Below are positions 17,351 to 27,138 of a DNA stretch of 64,000 bases, one piece after another. Below the pieces are notes generated by a model that was not told the origin of the DNA, ran no database searches, and saw nothing but the letters and a program-made list of their open reading frames with translations. A program made the position numbers and the translations under genes. The stretch is taken from NCBI GenBank assembly GCA_002839435.1, contig PGYA01000004.1, positions 62,001 to 126,000 on the forward strand, given 5' to 3'. This stretch comes from Candidatus Riflebacteria bacterium HGW-Riflebacteria-2. GTDB taxonomy: Bacteria > Muiribacteriota > Ozemobacteria > Ozemobacterales > Ozemobacteraceae. The first letter of the stretch is position 1. Each line of letters starts with the position of its first letter.

Positions 17351-18919
17351 TCAATAGTCGGCATCAGGAAAAAGCCGGGTATTGAAAAACTCAAAGTTGG
17401 CTTTGCGAAAGTCTTCGGGAACTTTCTGGCCGTTTGTTATATAGGCCAGTGATTTACCTGTTTTAAACAGCAATGCCAGAAGAGGTCCGATTGTATTGGT
17501 CTCGTCGATTTTTGTGAAAATAAGATGATCGAAACCCACTCGGCCAAAGCAGCGAATTGTATCGATCATGTCGGTATACTTTGAGGTGGCTGAGAGAACA
17601 AGATATTTCGATGCTGAAGGCAGTTTCTCGATAAAGCCGCTTAGTTCGCAGATTTCGTCGGTATCCTTCTGACACCTGCCAGCTGTATCGACGATGATCA
17701 AATCTTTGTCCTGGTGTCGTTCCAGCGCCGGGTTGATCTCGTCCGGTTTATAGAGTATCTCCATTTCGGCGCCAATAATTTCGGCAAACTGCTGAAGATG
17801 GTTTACCGCTCCAATTCTGTATGTGTCGAGCGTGAAAAGAGCTATACTCTTCTGTTCACGCGGACATATTCCATAAGCTGCTGCCAGTTTGGCGATGGTC
17901 GTGGTTTTGCCGACTCCGGTGGGCCCTATAAAAACAACGACAGTTGGCCCGTTTTTCCTTTTGAATTCAATTTCCGGTGAAAATTTCAGCTTTTTTTCAA
18001 ACCAGCTGCATGCTGCACGTAAAGCTTCAGCCGGGTAGCGCAGCGCGCTGGTAGGAAGATTGTCCTTCAGGTCGAATATTACCTGGTCAGCTATTTCGAG
18101 AGGAGTTTCCATCGCAAGAAGATTCTTTTTTAATTCGAAAAGTCCTTTTGGCAGTTCTACAATCTGGCGCTCGAGCACTTCGCCAGATTCCCGGTTCAGG
18201 TTCTGCAGCATAGCGAATATCTGGTTAACACGCTCTTCCATGGCTGACACCATTACCTTCATATCGTCAGGCGACTTGTCTGGCTTTAATTCTGGTTGAG
18301 CGACCCTTGCTTGTTTTTTTTCATCAGCTCTGGGCAGCATTCTCTCACGCCGTTGCCGTTCGTCTTTGACTGCCATTATCTCTGTCAGGAGATCCTGTAT
18401 CTGGTGCGGTTCCAGGCCGGGATCATTTATGCTCTGTGGCCTGGGATCGCAGTCGCCCTCCTGAATGGTGCGCAGCCCATGAACTTCTCGTGTGTTATGC
18501 GATAACTTCTGTGCTGCGTAAGCTTTTATGCCGGGAGTATAAGCCAACGCCCTTTCTTCGGCAGCAGTTTGACTGTTATGCTTCGCCTGTGTGGCTGGCA
18601 TCTCAGCTTTCAGGGAAAGCTTCTGACCTTTGTCGCTGCTGGGAAAACTGGAAACGGCAGCCTGTCTTGGGGCCGTTATTTCAACAGAAGGAAGCGGCCT
18701 TGACGGTGCATCAGGCAGGGAGCGGATGGCTGGTTTCCGGTCAAGAATGCCAATGGTAAGTTCAACCAGCTCCTTAGTCCCAAGGCCAAGATAAATGGGG
18801 TGCTTTACCCGCTTCGACGTTAATACCTCAAAATTGCCCTTGCCATACTTGTTTTCGGCCTTCAGATTGGCTTCAAAAAAGGTTTCGCCCAGCAGTTTTT
18901 CGTATTGTTGATAACTCAT
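17351..18919 (-). CDS. flhF: Flagellar placement GTPase FlhF
   Basis: SRP-type GTPase that sets flagellar position and number, acting with FlhG at the pole or other assembly site. 522 residues: a basic N-terminal domain (about 1-60, ANLKAENKYGKGNFEVLTSK), a long variable polar middle, then the NG GTPase domain with P-loop GPTGVGKTTTIAKLAAAYG (about 335-353), DTYRIGAVNHLQ, DTAGR and FTKIDET. Its ATG directly abuts the flhG stop. The order flhG then flhF is the reverse of the usual flhF-flhG. Confidence 0.93.
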   Translation of the reverse strand: MSYQQYEKLLGETFFEANLKAENKYGKGNFEVLTSKRVKHPIYLGLGTKELVELTIGILDRKPAIRSLPDAPSRPLPSVEITAPRQAAVSSFPSSDKGQKLSLKAEMPATQAKHNSQTAAEERALAYTPGIKAYAAQKLSHNTREVHGLRTIQEGDCDPRPQSINDPGLEPHQIQDLLTEIMAVKDERQRRERMLPRADEKKQARVAQPELKPDKSPDDMKVMVSAMEERVNQIFAMLQNLNRESGEVLERQIVELPKGLFELKKNLLAMETPLEIADQVIFDLKDNLPTSALRYPAEALRAACSWFEKKLKFSPEIEFKRKNGPTVVVFIGPTGVGKTTTIAKLAAAYGICPREQKSIALFTLDTYRIGAVNHLQQFAEIIGAEMEILYKPDEINPALERHQDKDLIIVDTAGRCQKDTDEICELSGFIEKLPSASKYLVLSATSKYTDMIDTIRCFGRVGFDHLIFTKIDETNTIGPLLALLFKTGKSLAYITNGQKVPEDFRKANFEFFNTRLFPDADY

Positions 18920-19855
18920 TTACTGCATTGAACCTCCTTTGAAGAATCTGGTAAGCCTGGTGAAAAATCCTTCTATGCCATCACGCGCAACTGTTTCTGG
19001 TATTTCATGAAATGCCTGCGATACAATTTTGCGTATGCCTGTCGCCGCTGGCGACATTGGAGAAAACAACATCAGAGGAGTTTGCTGACGCACCGCCAGG
19101 TGCATGTTGCGATCCTGGACAAGAGTGCCAAGATAGTGCACAGGAAAGTGCAGAAATTCAGCGGCAACCCGTGCAACGCGCTCATGCACCTGATGTCCCT
19201 CCGCTTCTTCGTCAACGCGGTTGACCAGCAATGAAACATGACTATCAGACCTGCGGTTGCTGATTATTTTGATAATTCCGTAGGCGTCTGCAAGCGAAGT
19301 CGGCTCGGTTGTCGTTATTACTACAATCTGGTCTGCTGCCTGGCAGAATGAGATAACACTGTCGCTGATTCCGGCACCGGTATCGATCAGCAGAAAGTCG
19401 GTTTTGTCTTCAAGAAAACGCAGCTGGTTGAAAAGCCTCTGCGACTTTTCGTTATCAAGCTGGGCAAGCTCTGAAACGCCTGATCCTCCGGCAATTATCT
19501 GAATGCCGCCGGGCCCCTGCATCATTACTTCGTCGATATTCATGTCGCCATTGACGACATCCATAAGGTTGTGGCGGGGGCGTATGCCAAATACCACGTC
19601 GATATTGGCAAGGCCAAGGTCGGCATCGAGAATTATCACGCGCTGCCCCGACTGAGCAAGGCAAATCGCCATGTTGGCGACCAGGCTGGTTTTGCCAACG
19701 CCCCCCTTGCCCGAAGTTACTGTGATGGTTCTGGCTATTTTTTCGCCGGCTTTGCGTGGGGTGCGTGCTTCGAGACGTTTGAATACATAAGGCTGAATCT
19801 GTTTGCGTGTTTCCGCGATTATCGCTTCAATCGGCTTGATCACAGGTTCAGTCAT
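18920..19855 (-). CDS. flhG: MinD-like ATPase FlhG (FleN/YlxH)
   Basis: 311-residue MinD/ParA-family ATPase that limits flagellar number and controls FlhF. The deviant Walker A motif SGKGGVGKTSLVANMA (about residues 48-63) and the LDADLGLANIDVVFGI motif are intact, as is the switch II region LLIDTGAGIS. The N-terminal extension (about 45 residues, Arg/Lys-rich) and C-terminal helix (IEGFFTRLTRFFKGG), which could be a membrane-targeting amphipathic helix, are typical. It lies four bases from the upstream unknown gene at 19860. Confidence 0.93.
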   Translation of the reverse strand: MTEPVIKPIEAIIAETRKQIQPYVFKRLEARTPRKAGEKIARTITVTSGKGGVGKTSLVANMAICLAQSGQRVIILDADLGLANIDVVFGIRPRHNLMDVVNGDMNIDEVMMQGPGGIQIIAGGSGVSELAQLDNEKSQRLFNQLRFLEDKTDFLLIDTGAGISDSVISFCQAADQIVVITTTEPTSLADAYGIIKIISNRRSDSHVSLLVNRVDEEAEGHQVHERVARVAAEFLHFPVHYLGTLVQDRNMHLAVRQQTPLMLFSPMSPAATGIRKIVSQAFHEIPETVARDGIEGFFTRLTRFFKGGSMQ

Positions 19856-19859
19856 TTCT

Positions 19860-20699
19860 TTAATACATTCCCGGTATAAGATAGATCAGATTTTCACTCA
19901 GGCAGTAAAGAAAATCCCTCGAACCTTCTTCGACGGCAGAAATTCTGCCACGGAGTCCGGCGTCATTTTCGGGTGGGATATAAGTGCAGTTAGAAAGTAC
20001 CATCCCGGAGGCAACAAGGTCAAGAGCCAAAAACTGTTTTGCAACAATTTTTATTTTGCTGCTTGAACTTTCGATTGGAGCTGACTTTTCATGAATGAAG
20101 TCAAGCATGCCGATCGGCGAGAAATATCCTGACAGATGAATGGACTTGACGATCTCATAACATTTGAAAAGTGAGTCAGCATGCTGGGGCACCATTATAC
20201 ATACAGCATCGGTAGCGTGCAGAACGCTGTTGTATTTCTTTATGTCACGTGCATTAAGGCTGATCCAGACTTCTGATGAATTTTTCAGACTTCTGACCAG
20301 GTGTCTGAGAAAGTCTATGCGTGCCTGCTCGGGTTTGTCTGTAATATCGACAAAATCAGGCTGAAAAGGCATTATCGCCAATGGTGTAAGTCCTGATTCT
20401 ATTCGGACAGGGACGGGATAGCGCAATTTAATCTGTGTTTTGGGCAGTGTTTCAGGGTCAATCAACGCCCCCTGGTCCCAGAAGCAGGCGCGTGGAGAAA
20501 ACTGCATCAGTCCTGATATCCAGCTTGAAGCCGGGGGGAATTCAATATCTGCGATATCTGGAATAATAAGCGCGATGGTTGCAAATGGTGAGGGGCGGAT
20601 AATCTGTGATAAAAAGGTTTCACCATTGATTGGCGTTGGTGGACTGGAACGATCTACCATTTCTTTCAACTTGCGAAGCGTGGCTGCCTGGTCATTCAT
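19860..20699 (-). CDS. Unknown flagellar-operon protein, possibly a P-loop-less FlhG relative
   Basis: 279 residues, between flhA and flhG and six bases from flhA. No P-loop is present. Its second half follows the order of FlhG: ATDAVCIMVPQHADSLFKCY resembles the FlhG stretch AADQIVVITTTEPTSLADAY, and IVAKQFLALDLVASGMVLSN resembles the later AAEFLHFPVHYLGTLVQD. This suggests an ATPase-dead MinD-fold protein that could pair with FlhG or FlhF, but the similarity was judged by eye. No signal peptide or membrane segment is seen. Conserved operon position and coupling argue for a flagellar role. Confidence 0.6.
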   Translation of the reverse strand: MNDQAATLRKLKEMVDRSSPPTPINGETFLSQIIRPSPFATIALIIPDIADIEFPPASSWISGLMQFSPRACFWDQGALIDPETLPKTQIKLRYPVPVRIESGLTPLAIMPFQPDFVDITDKPEQARIDFLRHLVRSLKNSSEVWISLNARDIKKYNSVLHATDAVCIMVPQHADSLFKCYEIVKSIHLSGYFSPIGMLDFIHEKSAPIESSSSKIKIVAKQFLALDLVASGMVLSNCTYIPPENDAGLRGRISAVEEGSRDFLYCLSENLIYLIPGMY

Positions 20700-20705
20700 G
20701 TGTTT

Positions 20706-22799
20706 TTATGAGTTCTGTATCGAGATTAGACCGACTGATTCGAGCTTCAGGGTGGTAGGAATTTCCTGATATGACAATACGGTAAGGCGAGGAGCTATGC
20801 GCTCGGTCAGGCGTTTTATGCTAAGTCTTAATGCCGAACTGCAAAGAATTATTGGTGCAATGCCTTCCTGCATTACGCTGTCGATTTTAGTTCTGATACT
20901 TTCAAGCAGGCGCTGGGCCGAAGTCGGGTCAATAGCCAGCTGCACCGAACCATCTATTTTTTGCAGCGCGTTGCCGAGCATCTGTTCAAGCTGCGGATTG
21001 AGCGAGATAACCCGCAGCGTGCCTTCGTCATCCAGCAGCGGTTTGCAGATGTGTCTGGCCAGCGCCTGTCGAGCGATTTCGGTAAGAGTGTCGACTTCAT
21101 TTATGCTCTTGCAGTCTGCCAGTGCTTCAAGAATGTTGACGATATGGCGTATCGAAACATTTTCCTTGAGCAGATTCTGCAGGATTTTAAGCAGAGTTGA
21201 GTGGGTAACGACGTTCGGCACGACCTCTTCGAGAACGAGAGGATAGGTCTCTTTAACATTGTCGAGCAACTGCTGCAGTTCCTGACGCCCCAGTATCTCA
21301 TGCGCATTTTTGCGGATTATTTCCGTGAGGTGAGTGGCAACTACGGTAGACGGGTCAACGACTGTGTAACCCGCCATTTCGGCGCGGTCGCGCTTTGAGC
21401 TTTCTATCCAGACGGCTGGCAGCCCGAAAGCAGGCTCTTCCACCGGAATGCCGTCAACTTTGCTGGTTGCATTTCCTGAATCCATCGCCAGAAAATGGTC
21501 GGGCAGAATTTCGTATGAAGCAAATTCAACACCCTTGATCTTAAAACAGTAGGTCGATGGATGCAGCTGGATATTGTCGCGTATGCGGATTGGCGGCACT
21601 ACCAGACCAAGATCTATCGCTATCTGGCGCCTTATCAGAGTAATACGGTTGAGCAGATCGCCGCCCTGGTTTGTATCAACCAGTGGAATAAGGTTGTAGC
21701 CGATCTCAAGTTCGAGCGGGTCTACTGAAAGCAGAGAAGAAACATCTTCGGGACCGGTTTTTGCGGTTTCTTCTTCAGCAATTTTGCTGTCCATCGCTTT
21801 TTGCTCGATCTCCAGGTCGTTCTTGTGCGCTACATAGGCGAGCATGCCAAAAACAACCGAAAGCATAAGAAAACTGAATTTTGGCAGGCCTGGAACCATT
21901 CCGAGAAACCCGAGCAGGCCTGAACCAATTCCGAGCACGCGCGGGTTGCTGAGCAACTGGTCGCTGACTTCCTGCCCGAGGCTTGAGTCTGAGCTGGCGC
22001 GGGTAACTACGATACCTGTGGCAGTAGCAATCAACAGAGCCGGAATCTGGGTAACCAGACCGTCTCCGACGGTGAACAGTGCATAGGCCTGCAGTGCGTC
22101 CATTGCCGATTCTCCGCGCTGAAAGACGCCGATGACCAGGCCGCCGAGCAGATTGATTATAGTGATAATGATGCCGGCAATAGCATCGTTTTTGACGAAT
22201 TTACTCGCACCGTCCATGGAACCGTAAAAATCGGCCTCTCTTTTCAGATTCAGGCGGCGCTTGGTGGCTTCTTCCTGGTCTATGGCACCGGCGTTAAGGT
22301 CGGCATCGATGGCCATGCCCTTGATCGGCATGGCATCGAGAGTGAATCTCGCAGCTACTTCGGCAACGCGTTCGGCACCTTTGGTGATAACAATGAATTG
22401 AATAAGAACAAGAATAATAAATACAACCATGCCGACGACGTAGTTGCCGCCGACAACAAAGTTTCCGAACGATTTTACAATCTCGATTGTTGCACCGCGT
22501 CCTGAGAGAATTATACGGGTAGAACTGACGTTCAGTGACAATCTGAATAATGTGGCAATCAGCAGCAGGCTCGGGAAGGCCGAAAATTCCAGGGCTTCCT
22601 TGTTGTATATGGAGACGAGAAGTATTATCAGCGCAAGAGCTATGTTCAGGGTGAGCAGGATATTTAGTATGAATGATGGCAGGGGCACTACCATCATGAT
22701 TACGATGAGTACTACACCGAAAGCGAAAATAATATCTTTGCTCTGCAACAGTGCAGCAAAGGGTATGTTTCTCAGTATCCCGCTATTGCTGTCGGCCAA
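20706..22799 (-). CDS. flhA: Flagellar export gate protein FlhA
   Basis: Inner-membrane component of the flagellar type III export gate that couples proton flow to export and docks substrates. 697 residues: about eight membrane segments in the first 330 residues, the FHIPEP signature region (ITKGAERVAEVAARFTLDAM and GMAIDADLNAG), then a large cytoplasmic domain from about residue 350. The start is TTG at 22799 with GGAGGG five bases upstream. It follows flhB by about 48 bases. Confidence 0.97.
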   Translation of the reverse strand: MADSNSGILRNIPFAALLQSKDIIFAFGVVLIVIMMVVPLPSFILNILLTLNIALALIILLVSIYNKEALEFSAFPSLLLIATLFRLSLNVSSTRIILSGRGATIEIVKSFGNFVVGGNYVVGMVVFIILVLIQFIVITKGAERVAEVAARFTLDAMPIKGMAIDADLNAGAIDQEEATKRRLNLKREADFYGSMDGASKFVKNDAIAGIIITIINLLGGLVIGVFQRGESAMDALQAYALFTVGDGLVTQIPALLIATATGIVVTRASSDSSLGQEVSDQLLSNPRVLGIGSGLLGFLGMVPGLPKFSFLMLSVVFGMLAYVAHKNDLEIEQKAMDSKIAEEETAKTGPEDVSSLLSVDPLELEIGYNLIPLVDTNQGGDLLNRITLIRRQIAIDLGLVVPPIRIRDNIQLHPSTYCFKIKGVEFASYEILPDHFLAMDSGNATSKVDGIPVEEPAFGLPAVWIESSKRDRAEMAGYTVVDPSTVVATHLTEIIRKNAHEILGRQELQQLLDNVKETYPLVLEEVVPNVVTHSTLLKILQNLLKENVSIRHIVNILEALADCKSINEVDTLTEIARQALARHICKPLLDDEGTLRVISLNPQLEQMLGNALQKIDGSVQLAIDPTSAQRLLESIRTKIDSVMQEGIAPIILCSSALRLSIKRLTERIAPRLTVLSYQEIPTTLKLESVGLISIQNS

Positions 22800-22847
22800 G
22801 CTGCCCTCCGTGCCTGTCGTGCTGTTGCGATGCCTCAGTTAACCCGG

Positions 22848-23951
22848 TCATGCACTGTTCGTCTGCCTTTTCATGTAAACCTGTTTGAGAATTTCGACGA
22901 CCGCATTGTATAGTTCTGAGGGTATCTCGTCCCCTACTTCTAACATTTTATACAGCTGTCTTGCAAGGGGTTTGTTTTCAATTATCGGAACATTATTTTC
23001 AGCTGCAATTTCCTTTATTTTCTGTGCAATCAATCCGGCTCCCATGGCAACGATTACCGGTGCATTGTCCTTATTGATTTCGTAACGCAGTGCACAGGCG
23101 ATATGAGTGGGATTCGTAACAACAACGGTCGCTTTGGGAACTTCTTCCATCATGCGCCTTGACGCCGCCTGGCGCTGCTTTTCGCGAATTTTCTGCTTTA
23201 CTCTCGGATCTCCTTCGCGCTGTTTGTATTCATCCTTGATTTCGTCTTTTGACATCTTGATGTTCTCTTCATGCCGCCATTTCTGGAAAGCCCAGTCTGC
23301 CAGAGCGAGGAACAACAGTATCAGAATGATTTTTATCGCCATCACGAATGCTGTTTTCAGTATTATGACTATCGCCGGCACTGGTTCGAGCTGCATGAAC
23401 CTGACCAGCATGGGTATGTTTTCGCGTATGGTTGAATAGGGCACGTAAGCAACTATGAGAATTTTTAGTATAGACTTCAACAGCTCGGCAACCATTTTCC
23501 ATGAGAATATGTTTTGAATACCCGAAACCGGGTTGAGGCGGTCAATGTCTGGCATCAGCGGTTCGAATCTGAAAAGAAAACCTGTCTGTATGATATTGGA
23601 AACTATTGATCCCAGCAGAATGGCGAGCATAAATGGTGTCAAAATGCGCAGTAGAACAAGAATGAATTGATTCAGCAGAATGAGCGTGCCGGGCAGTGAC
23701 AAATCGGTGAATATGGCCTGTGAAAACGTGTAGCGCATGTATTCACCACACATTCCAAAAAGTTGCGGTCCGTAGAAACGTAACATCAAAAAACCAGTTA
23801 ACAGAACAATAACCGAACTGAGGTCCTGTGACTTGGCGATGTTGCCGCGGTCAATCGCTTCCTGCCGGCGTTTTTCAGTCGCCGGTTCAGTTTTTTCACC
23901 GGCAAACAACTGCAGGTCGAATTTGCGCTCAGCCAGAGTCAATGCCGGCAT
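22848..23951 (-). CDS. flhB: Flagellar export switch protein FlhB
   Basis: Inner-membrane protein that switches export specificity from rod/hook to filament type. N-terminal KFDLQLFAGEKTEPATEKRR is typical, four membrane segments follow, and the autocleavage motif NPTH (VVTNPTHIACALRYE) begins the C-terminal domain. The ATG at 23951 is chosen because it directly precedes the conserved N-terminus. A TTG at 24002, just after the fliR stop, would add 17 non-conserved residues and cannot be excluded, since neither has a strong ribosome-binding site. Confidence 0.95.
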   Translation of the reverse strand: MPALTLAERKFDLQLFAGEKTEPATEKRRQEAIDRGNIAKSQDLSSVIVLLTGFLMLRFYGPQLFGMCGEYMRYTFSQAIFTDLSLPGTLILLNQFILVLLRILTPFMLAILLGSIVSNIIQTGFLFRFEPLMPDIDRLNPVSGIQNIFSWKMVAELLKSILKILIVAYVPYSTIRENIPMLVRFMQLEPVPAIVIILKTAFVMAIKIILILLFLALADWAFQKWRHEENIKMSKDEIKDEYKQREGDPRVKQKIREKQRQAASRRMMEEVPKATVVVTNPTHIACALRYEINKDNAPVIVAMGAGLIAQKIKEIAAENNVPIIENKPLARQLYKMLEVGDEIPSELYNAVVEILKQVYMKRQTNSA

Positions 23952-24006
23952 CAGGCAGACATCTATATCGGTGCGCTCAGCGTTTGAGGTAGGCGTTGGC
24001 AAAATA

Positions 24007-24783
24007 CTAGCCCATCTTTCCCAGAAGAAGGTTTATTTCGTTCATGCTCAAACCAATCATATGACTAATCAGATCTCCCAGATAGGGCATCAACAGGATC
24101 AGCATGGCCAGTCCGCCAAGAATTTTGAGCGAAAAGCCGACCTGAAAAATATTCATCTTAGGCACTGTGCGAGCTATTATGCCAAGCGCCACGTCACCGA
24201 TAAGAATGACCGCTATGATTGGCATGGCTATCTGTAGACCGCAAACAAAGAGCATGCGGGTGTAGAGTGCAATTTCTTCTACAATACTGCCGTTGAGAAC
24301 CAGTCCGGCCAGCGGTACCAGCTGAAAACTCTGGAAAAATGCCCTGAGAATTATCAGATGGCCGCCGACAAAAAGAAAAGTCAGACTGCCGGCAAGTTGA
24401 AAAAACTCGGAAATGATGCCAAGACCCTGATTAGAAGTCGGATCAGCAATCTGCACGAAAGAAAAGCCTATCTGCATTCCTATTATCTGCCCGCCCAGCC
24501 TGAGAGCCGAGACAAATATCAGAACGACGTAGCCGAGTGTGTAGCCGAGAACCAGTTCTTTTAAAGCCATCAGCCCGTATTCTATAGCCGAAAGTTCCGG
24601 GAGTGTCTGAGTGCTTATCAGGTGTGGCAGAATTATCAGCGCGCACAGCGCCGAAAGGCCTGCTTTAACTTGCATTGGAATAATAGTTTCAGAATAAACC
24701 GGGATATTGAGAAAAAAACCGCTGAAGCGAACCAGACCGATCAAAAAAATACCGACAGCGTTCAGAAAGGCTGCTTCTGTCAT
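24007..24783 (-). CDS. fliR: Flagellar export protein FliR
   Basis: 258-residue inner-membrane protein, the usual length, that forms the export-gate core with FliP and FliQ. Six or so hydrophobic segments run through the sequence, including LVRFSGFFLNIPVYSE near the N-terminus, which is typical of FliR. It lies between fliQ (12 bases upstream) and flhB, the normal order. Confidence 0.96.
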   Translation of the reverse strand: MTEAAFLNAVGIFLIGLVRFSGFFLNIPVYSETIIPMQVKAGLSALCALIILPHLISTQTLPELSAIEYGLMALKELVLGYTLGYVVLIFVSALRLGGQIIGMQIGFSFVQIADPTSNQGLGIISEFFQLAGSLTFLFVGGHLIILRAFFQSFQLVPLAGLVLNGSIVEEIALYTRMLFVCGLQIAMPIIAVILIGDVALGIIARTVPKMNIFQVGFSLKILGGLAMLILLMPYLGDLISHMIGLSMNEINLLLGKMG

Positions 24784-24795
24784 GACAGCTTCTGT

Positions 24796-25065
24796 TTAAC
24801 GTGCAAAGGTCTGCAGCTGACCGAGCAGTTTAATGGCAAACTGCATCAGCTGCGTCAGCATCCATGGTGCCAGCCAGATCATCGCCAGTCCGGTGATCAG
24901 GAGTTTCGGAATGAAAGTCAGGCTCTGTTCCTGTATCGAAGTTGCCGTCTGAAAAATGCTGACTATAACGCCTATTACCATGCCTAGAATAAGAACAGGT
25001 GAGGTTAGAAGCAGTGAGAGGAAAAAGGTTTCCTTGAACAGTTCGTATAAGGTGTATTCGGTCAT
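24796..25065 (-). CDS. fliQ: Flagellar export protein FliQ
   Basis: 89-residue protein with two membrane helices, part of the FliPQR gate. Typical N-terminal ETFFLSLLLTSPVLILGMVIG, then IQEQSLTFIPKLL between the helices. Its ATG overlaps the fliP stop (ATGA), so the two are translationally coupled. Confidence 0.96.
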   Translation of the reverse strand: MTEYTLYELFKETFFLSLLLTSPVLILGMVIGVIVSIFQTATSIQEQSLTFIPKLLITGLAMIWLAPWMLTQLMQFAIKLLGQLQTFAR

Positions 25066-25925
25066 GCATTGCCGCCGAAGCTGAGGACAATTGATCTGAT
25101 GACGAGATTCCAGCCGTCAACCATGACGAAGAGAAGAATCTTGAAAGGCAGCGAAATCATTACCGGCGGCAGCATCATCATGCCCATCGACATCAACAGG
25201 CTCGCCACAATCATGTCTATGACCAGAAAAGGCAGGTAGATTACCACCCCCATCTGGAATGCGGTGCGTAGTTCACTCGTGATAAAAGCCGGAACCAGTG
25301 CCAGCGTGCTGAAGTCGTCTTTTGTCTGAGGTTTGGCGCCGCCTTCCATGCCGGCAAAAAGCGCCAGATCTGTTTTTCGCGTATGTCTGAACATGAACTC
25401 GCGAATCGGAAATATCGCCTGATTGTATGCTTCAACATAGTTGATATCACGGTTTACGTAGGGGACAAAGCTTTTCTGATAGATCTGGTCGATGACTGGC
25501 GACATGGTGAAAAAGGTTATGAACAGAGCAAGTCCTATTATTATCTGGTTGCTCGGTTCCTGCTGGGTGCCAAGGGCGCGCCTGACAAAGCTCAGCACGA
25601 TTATTATGCGGGTAAAGCTTGTGAGCATTATCAGTATGGACGGTGCCAGACTCAATATGGTCAAAAGAATAAGCACCTGCAGACCTGTGCCGAGCTGGCT
25701 GCGTTCTCGTGATGGATCGACCTGTATGGTAATGGCAGGTATCGGGAATGGCGTTGCCTGCCGCTGTATACGGTCTATGTCGGTGCCGTCGTCGGGATTG
25801 ACGCGTCCACGTGGGGTACTGAGATCCTGGGCCTGGGCATACGCTCCGGCGCACAGCATGACAAAAAACAGCAGCAATGCTGGCAACAGGATTCGGGTGC
25901 ATACAATCTGATGTTTTTTGTGCAT
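25062..25925 (-). CDS. fliP: Flagellar export protein FliP
   Basis: Inner-membrane core of the export gate. The FliP signature SLAPSILIMLTSFTRIIIVL and the later ALFITFFTMSPVIDQIYQ region are clear, with four membrane segments. The ATG at 25925 is preferred because it begins a standard cleavable signal peptide (MHKKHQIVC then a hydrophobic run to AGAYAQA), as known for FliP; an upstream start at 26006 would add a non-conserved Cys-rich stretch. About 287 residues. Confidence 0.96.
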   Translation of the reverse strand: MHKKHQIVCTRILLPALLLFFVMLCAGAYAQAQDLSTPRGRVNPDDGTDIDRIQRQATPFPIPAITIQVDPSRERSQLGTGLQVLILLTILSLAPSILIMLTSFTRIIIVLSFVRRALGTQQEPSNQIIIGLALFITFFTMSPVIDQIYQKSFVPYVNRDINYVEAYNQAIFPIREFMFRHTRKTDLALFAGMEGGAKPQTKDDFSTLALVPAFITSELRTAFQMGVVIYLPFLVIDMIVASLLMSMGMMMLPPVMISLPFKILLFVMVDGWNLVIRSIVLSFGGNA

Positions 25926-26018
25926 TGGTTCCGTATACGGAGCACAAAATTTTACAGGGCACAGCTCCGCTCGTAAATTTATACAATATGGTGCACAATT
26001 ACGCAAGACCGAAAAAAA

Positions 26019-26729
26019 TCAGTTTTCTGGCGGAGTTTTGCGTTTGACCAGAAGTTCGTTGAGGCGGCTCAGACGTTCGTGATTCCTTTGATTTTGCGCC
26101 TGGCCCGGGGTTTTTGTCTGGTCTTCGCTTGCCGGTTGGGGTGGGGAATCGCTTTCTGCCGCTGAACCTGGCCTTAGAAAAGAGAAAAGTCGTTCCATGC
26201 CCGGCAGGGGTTTGTCATTCTGAAGACGCAACGCGTCAAGAGTATCTTTGTCGGTTATTTCGGCAAGCATGTTGATACTCGAATCGGTTACTCCAAGTAT
26301 AAGCACTTTCCCCATGACATCCACCAGATAAATCATGCGGCGGTTGTCGAGAGGCAATATTCCAAGAACCTTGCCAAAAACATTGCCGCCGAATCCGGCT
26401 TTTTTCTGGATCAGCCAGGAAAGTCCGAAAGCAATAATTATTATGGCAAAAAGCGATGAAATAATGCGCAAAGTCGAACCCATCGGATCCGGCATTGGCA
26501 GAAATGGCGCTGAGGCAACCGGCCCCTCCATGTAGAAAGGCAAAGGAGCATCTGCGGTCGCACTGGCGGGCGTGACTGACAACGCAGTTTCGCTGGCGGC
26601 ACTTGAAGTGGCAACTGGAGTTTCTTCAGTTAAAAACCCGCTGCTGACTGTAGCAACGGGTTCAGCGGAAACAGAACAATAACTGGCAATTAGTATGAAC
26701 AGTAATGTTCCGATTAATTTATGCTTCAC
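26019..26729 (-). CDS. fliO: Flagellar protein FliO/FliZ
   Basis: 236 residues. A short signal peptide, an Ala/Thr/Ser-rich linker, one strong membrane segment (about 88-108, IISSLFAIIIIAFGLSWLI), then a small cytoplasmic domain (GKVLGILPLDNRRMIYLVDV, VLILGVTDSSINMLAEI) that is characteristic of FliO. FliO assists FliP ring assembly. The start is GTG at 26729 with no obvious ribosome-binding site. The Pro/Gln-rich C-terminal tail is not conserved. Confidence 0.88.
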   Translation of the reverse strand: MKHKLIGTLLFILIASYCSVSAEPVATVSSGFLTEETPVATSSAASETALSVTPASATADAPLPFYMEGPVASAPFLPMPDPMGSTLRIISSLFAIIIIAFGLSWLIQKKAGFGGNVFGKVLGILPLDNRRMIYLVDVMGKVLILGVTDSSINMLAEITDKDTLDALRLQNDKPLPGMERLFSFLRPGSAAESDSPPQPASEDQTKTPGQAQNQRNHERLSRLNELLVKRKTPPEN

Positions 26730-26758
26730 GGTAAAAAAAGAACAGCAGATAAAATGCT

Positions 26759-27121
26759 TCAGCGCAGTGCTTTTTGCACGGCTTCAATAACGCGGTTTGG
26801 CTGGAATGGCTTGACTATGAAATCACGGGCCCCAGCCTGAATAGCGTCGATAACCATGGCCTGCTGGCCCATGGCGCTGCACATTATGATCCTCGCTGCC
26901 GGGTCAAGCTTTTTAATGGCTTTAACAGCATCGATCCCGTTCATTTCAGGCATTGTGATGTCCATGGTTACAAGATCGGGTTTGAGCTTCTGGTAAAGTT
27001 CAACCGCTTCCTTGCCAGTCTGTGCTTCGCCAAGCACCTCAAAGCCATTCTTGCTGAGAATGTCTTTGATCATCATACGCATGAAGGCTGCGTCATCTAC
27101 TATAAGTATTGTTTTCCCCAT
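26759..27121 (-). CDS. cheY: Chemotaxis response regulator CheY
   Basis: 120-residue single receiver domain. The acidic pocket DD is in ILIVDDAAFMRMM, the phosphorylated Asp is in LVTMDITMPEMNG (about residue 54), the Thr/Ser position is in IIMCSAMGQ, and the Lys is in DFIVKPFQPNRV. Once phosphorylated by CheA it binds FliM/FliY in the C-ring and changes flagellar rotation. It lies between fliY and fliO, as in Firmicutes and spirochaetes. Confidence 0.95.
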   Translation of the reverse strand: MGKTILIVDDAAFMRMMIKDILSKNGFEVLGEAQTGKEAVELYQKLKPDLVTMDITMPEMNGIDAVKAIKKLDPAARIIMCSAMGQQAMVIDAIQAGARDFIVKPFQPNRVIEAVQKALR

Positions 27122-27138
27122 ACTAACCGGCAGTCTCC

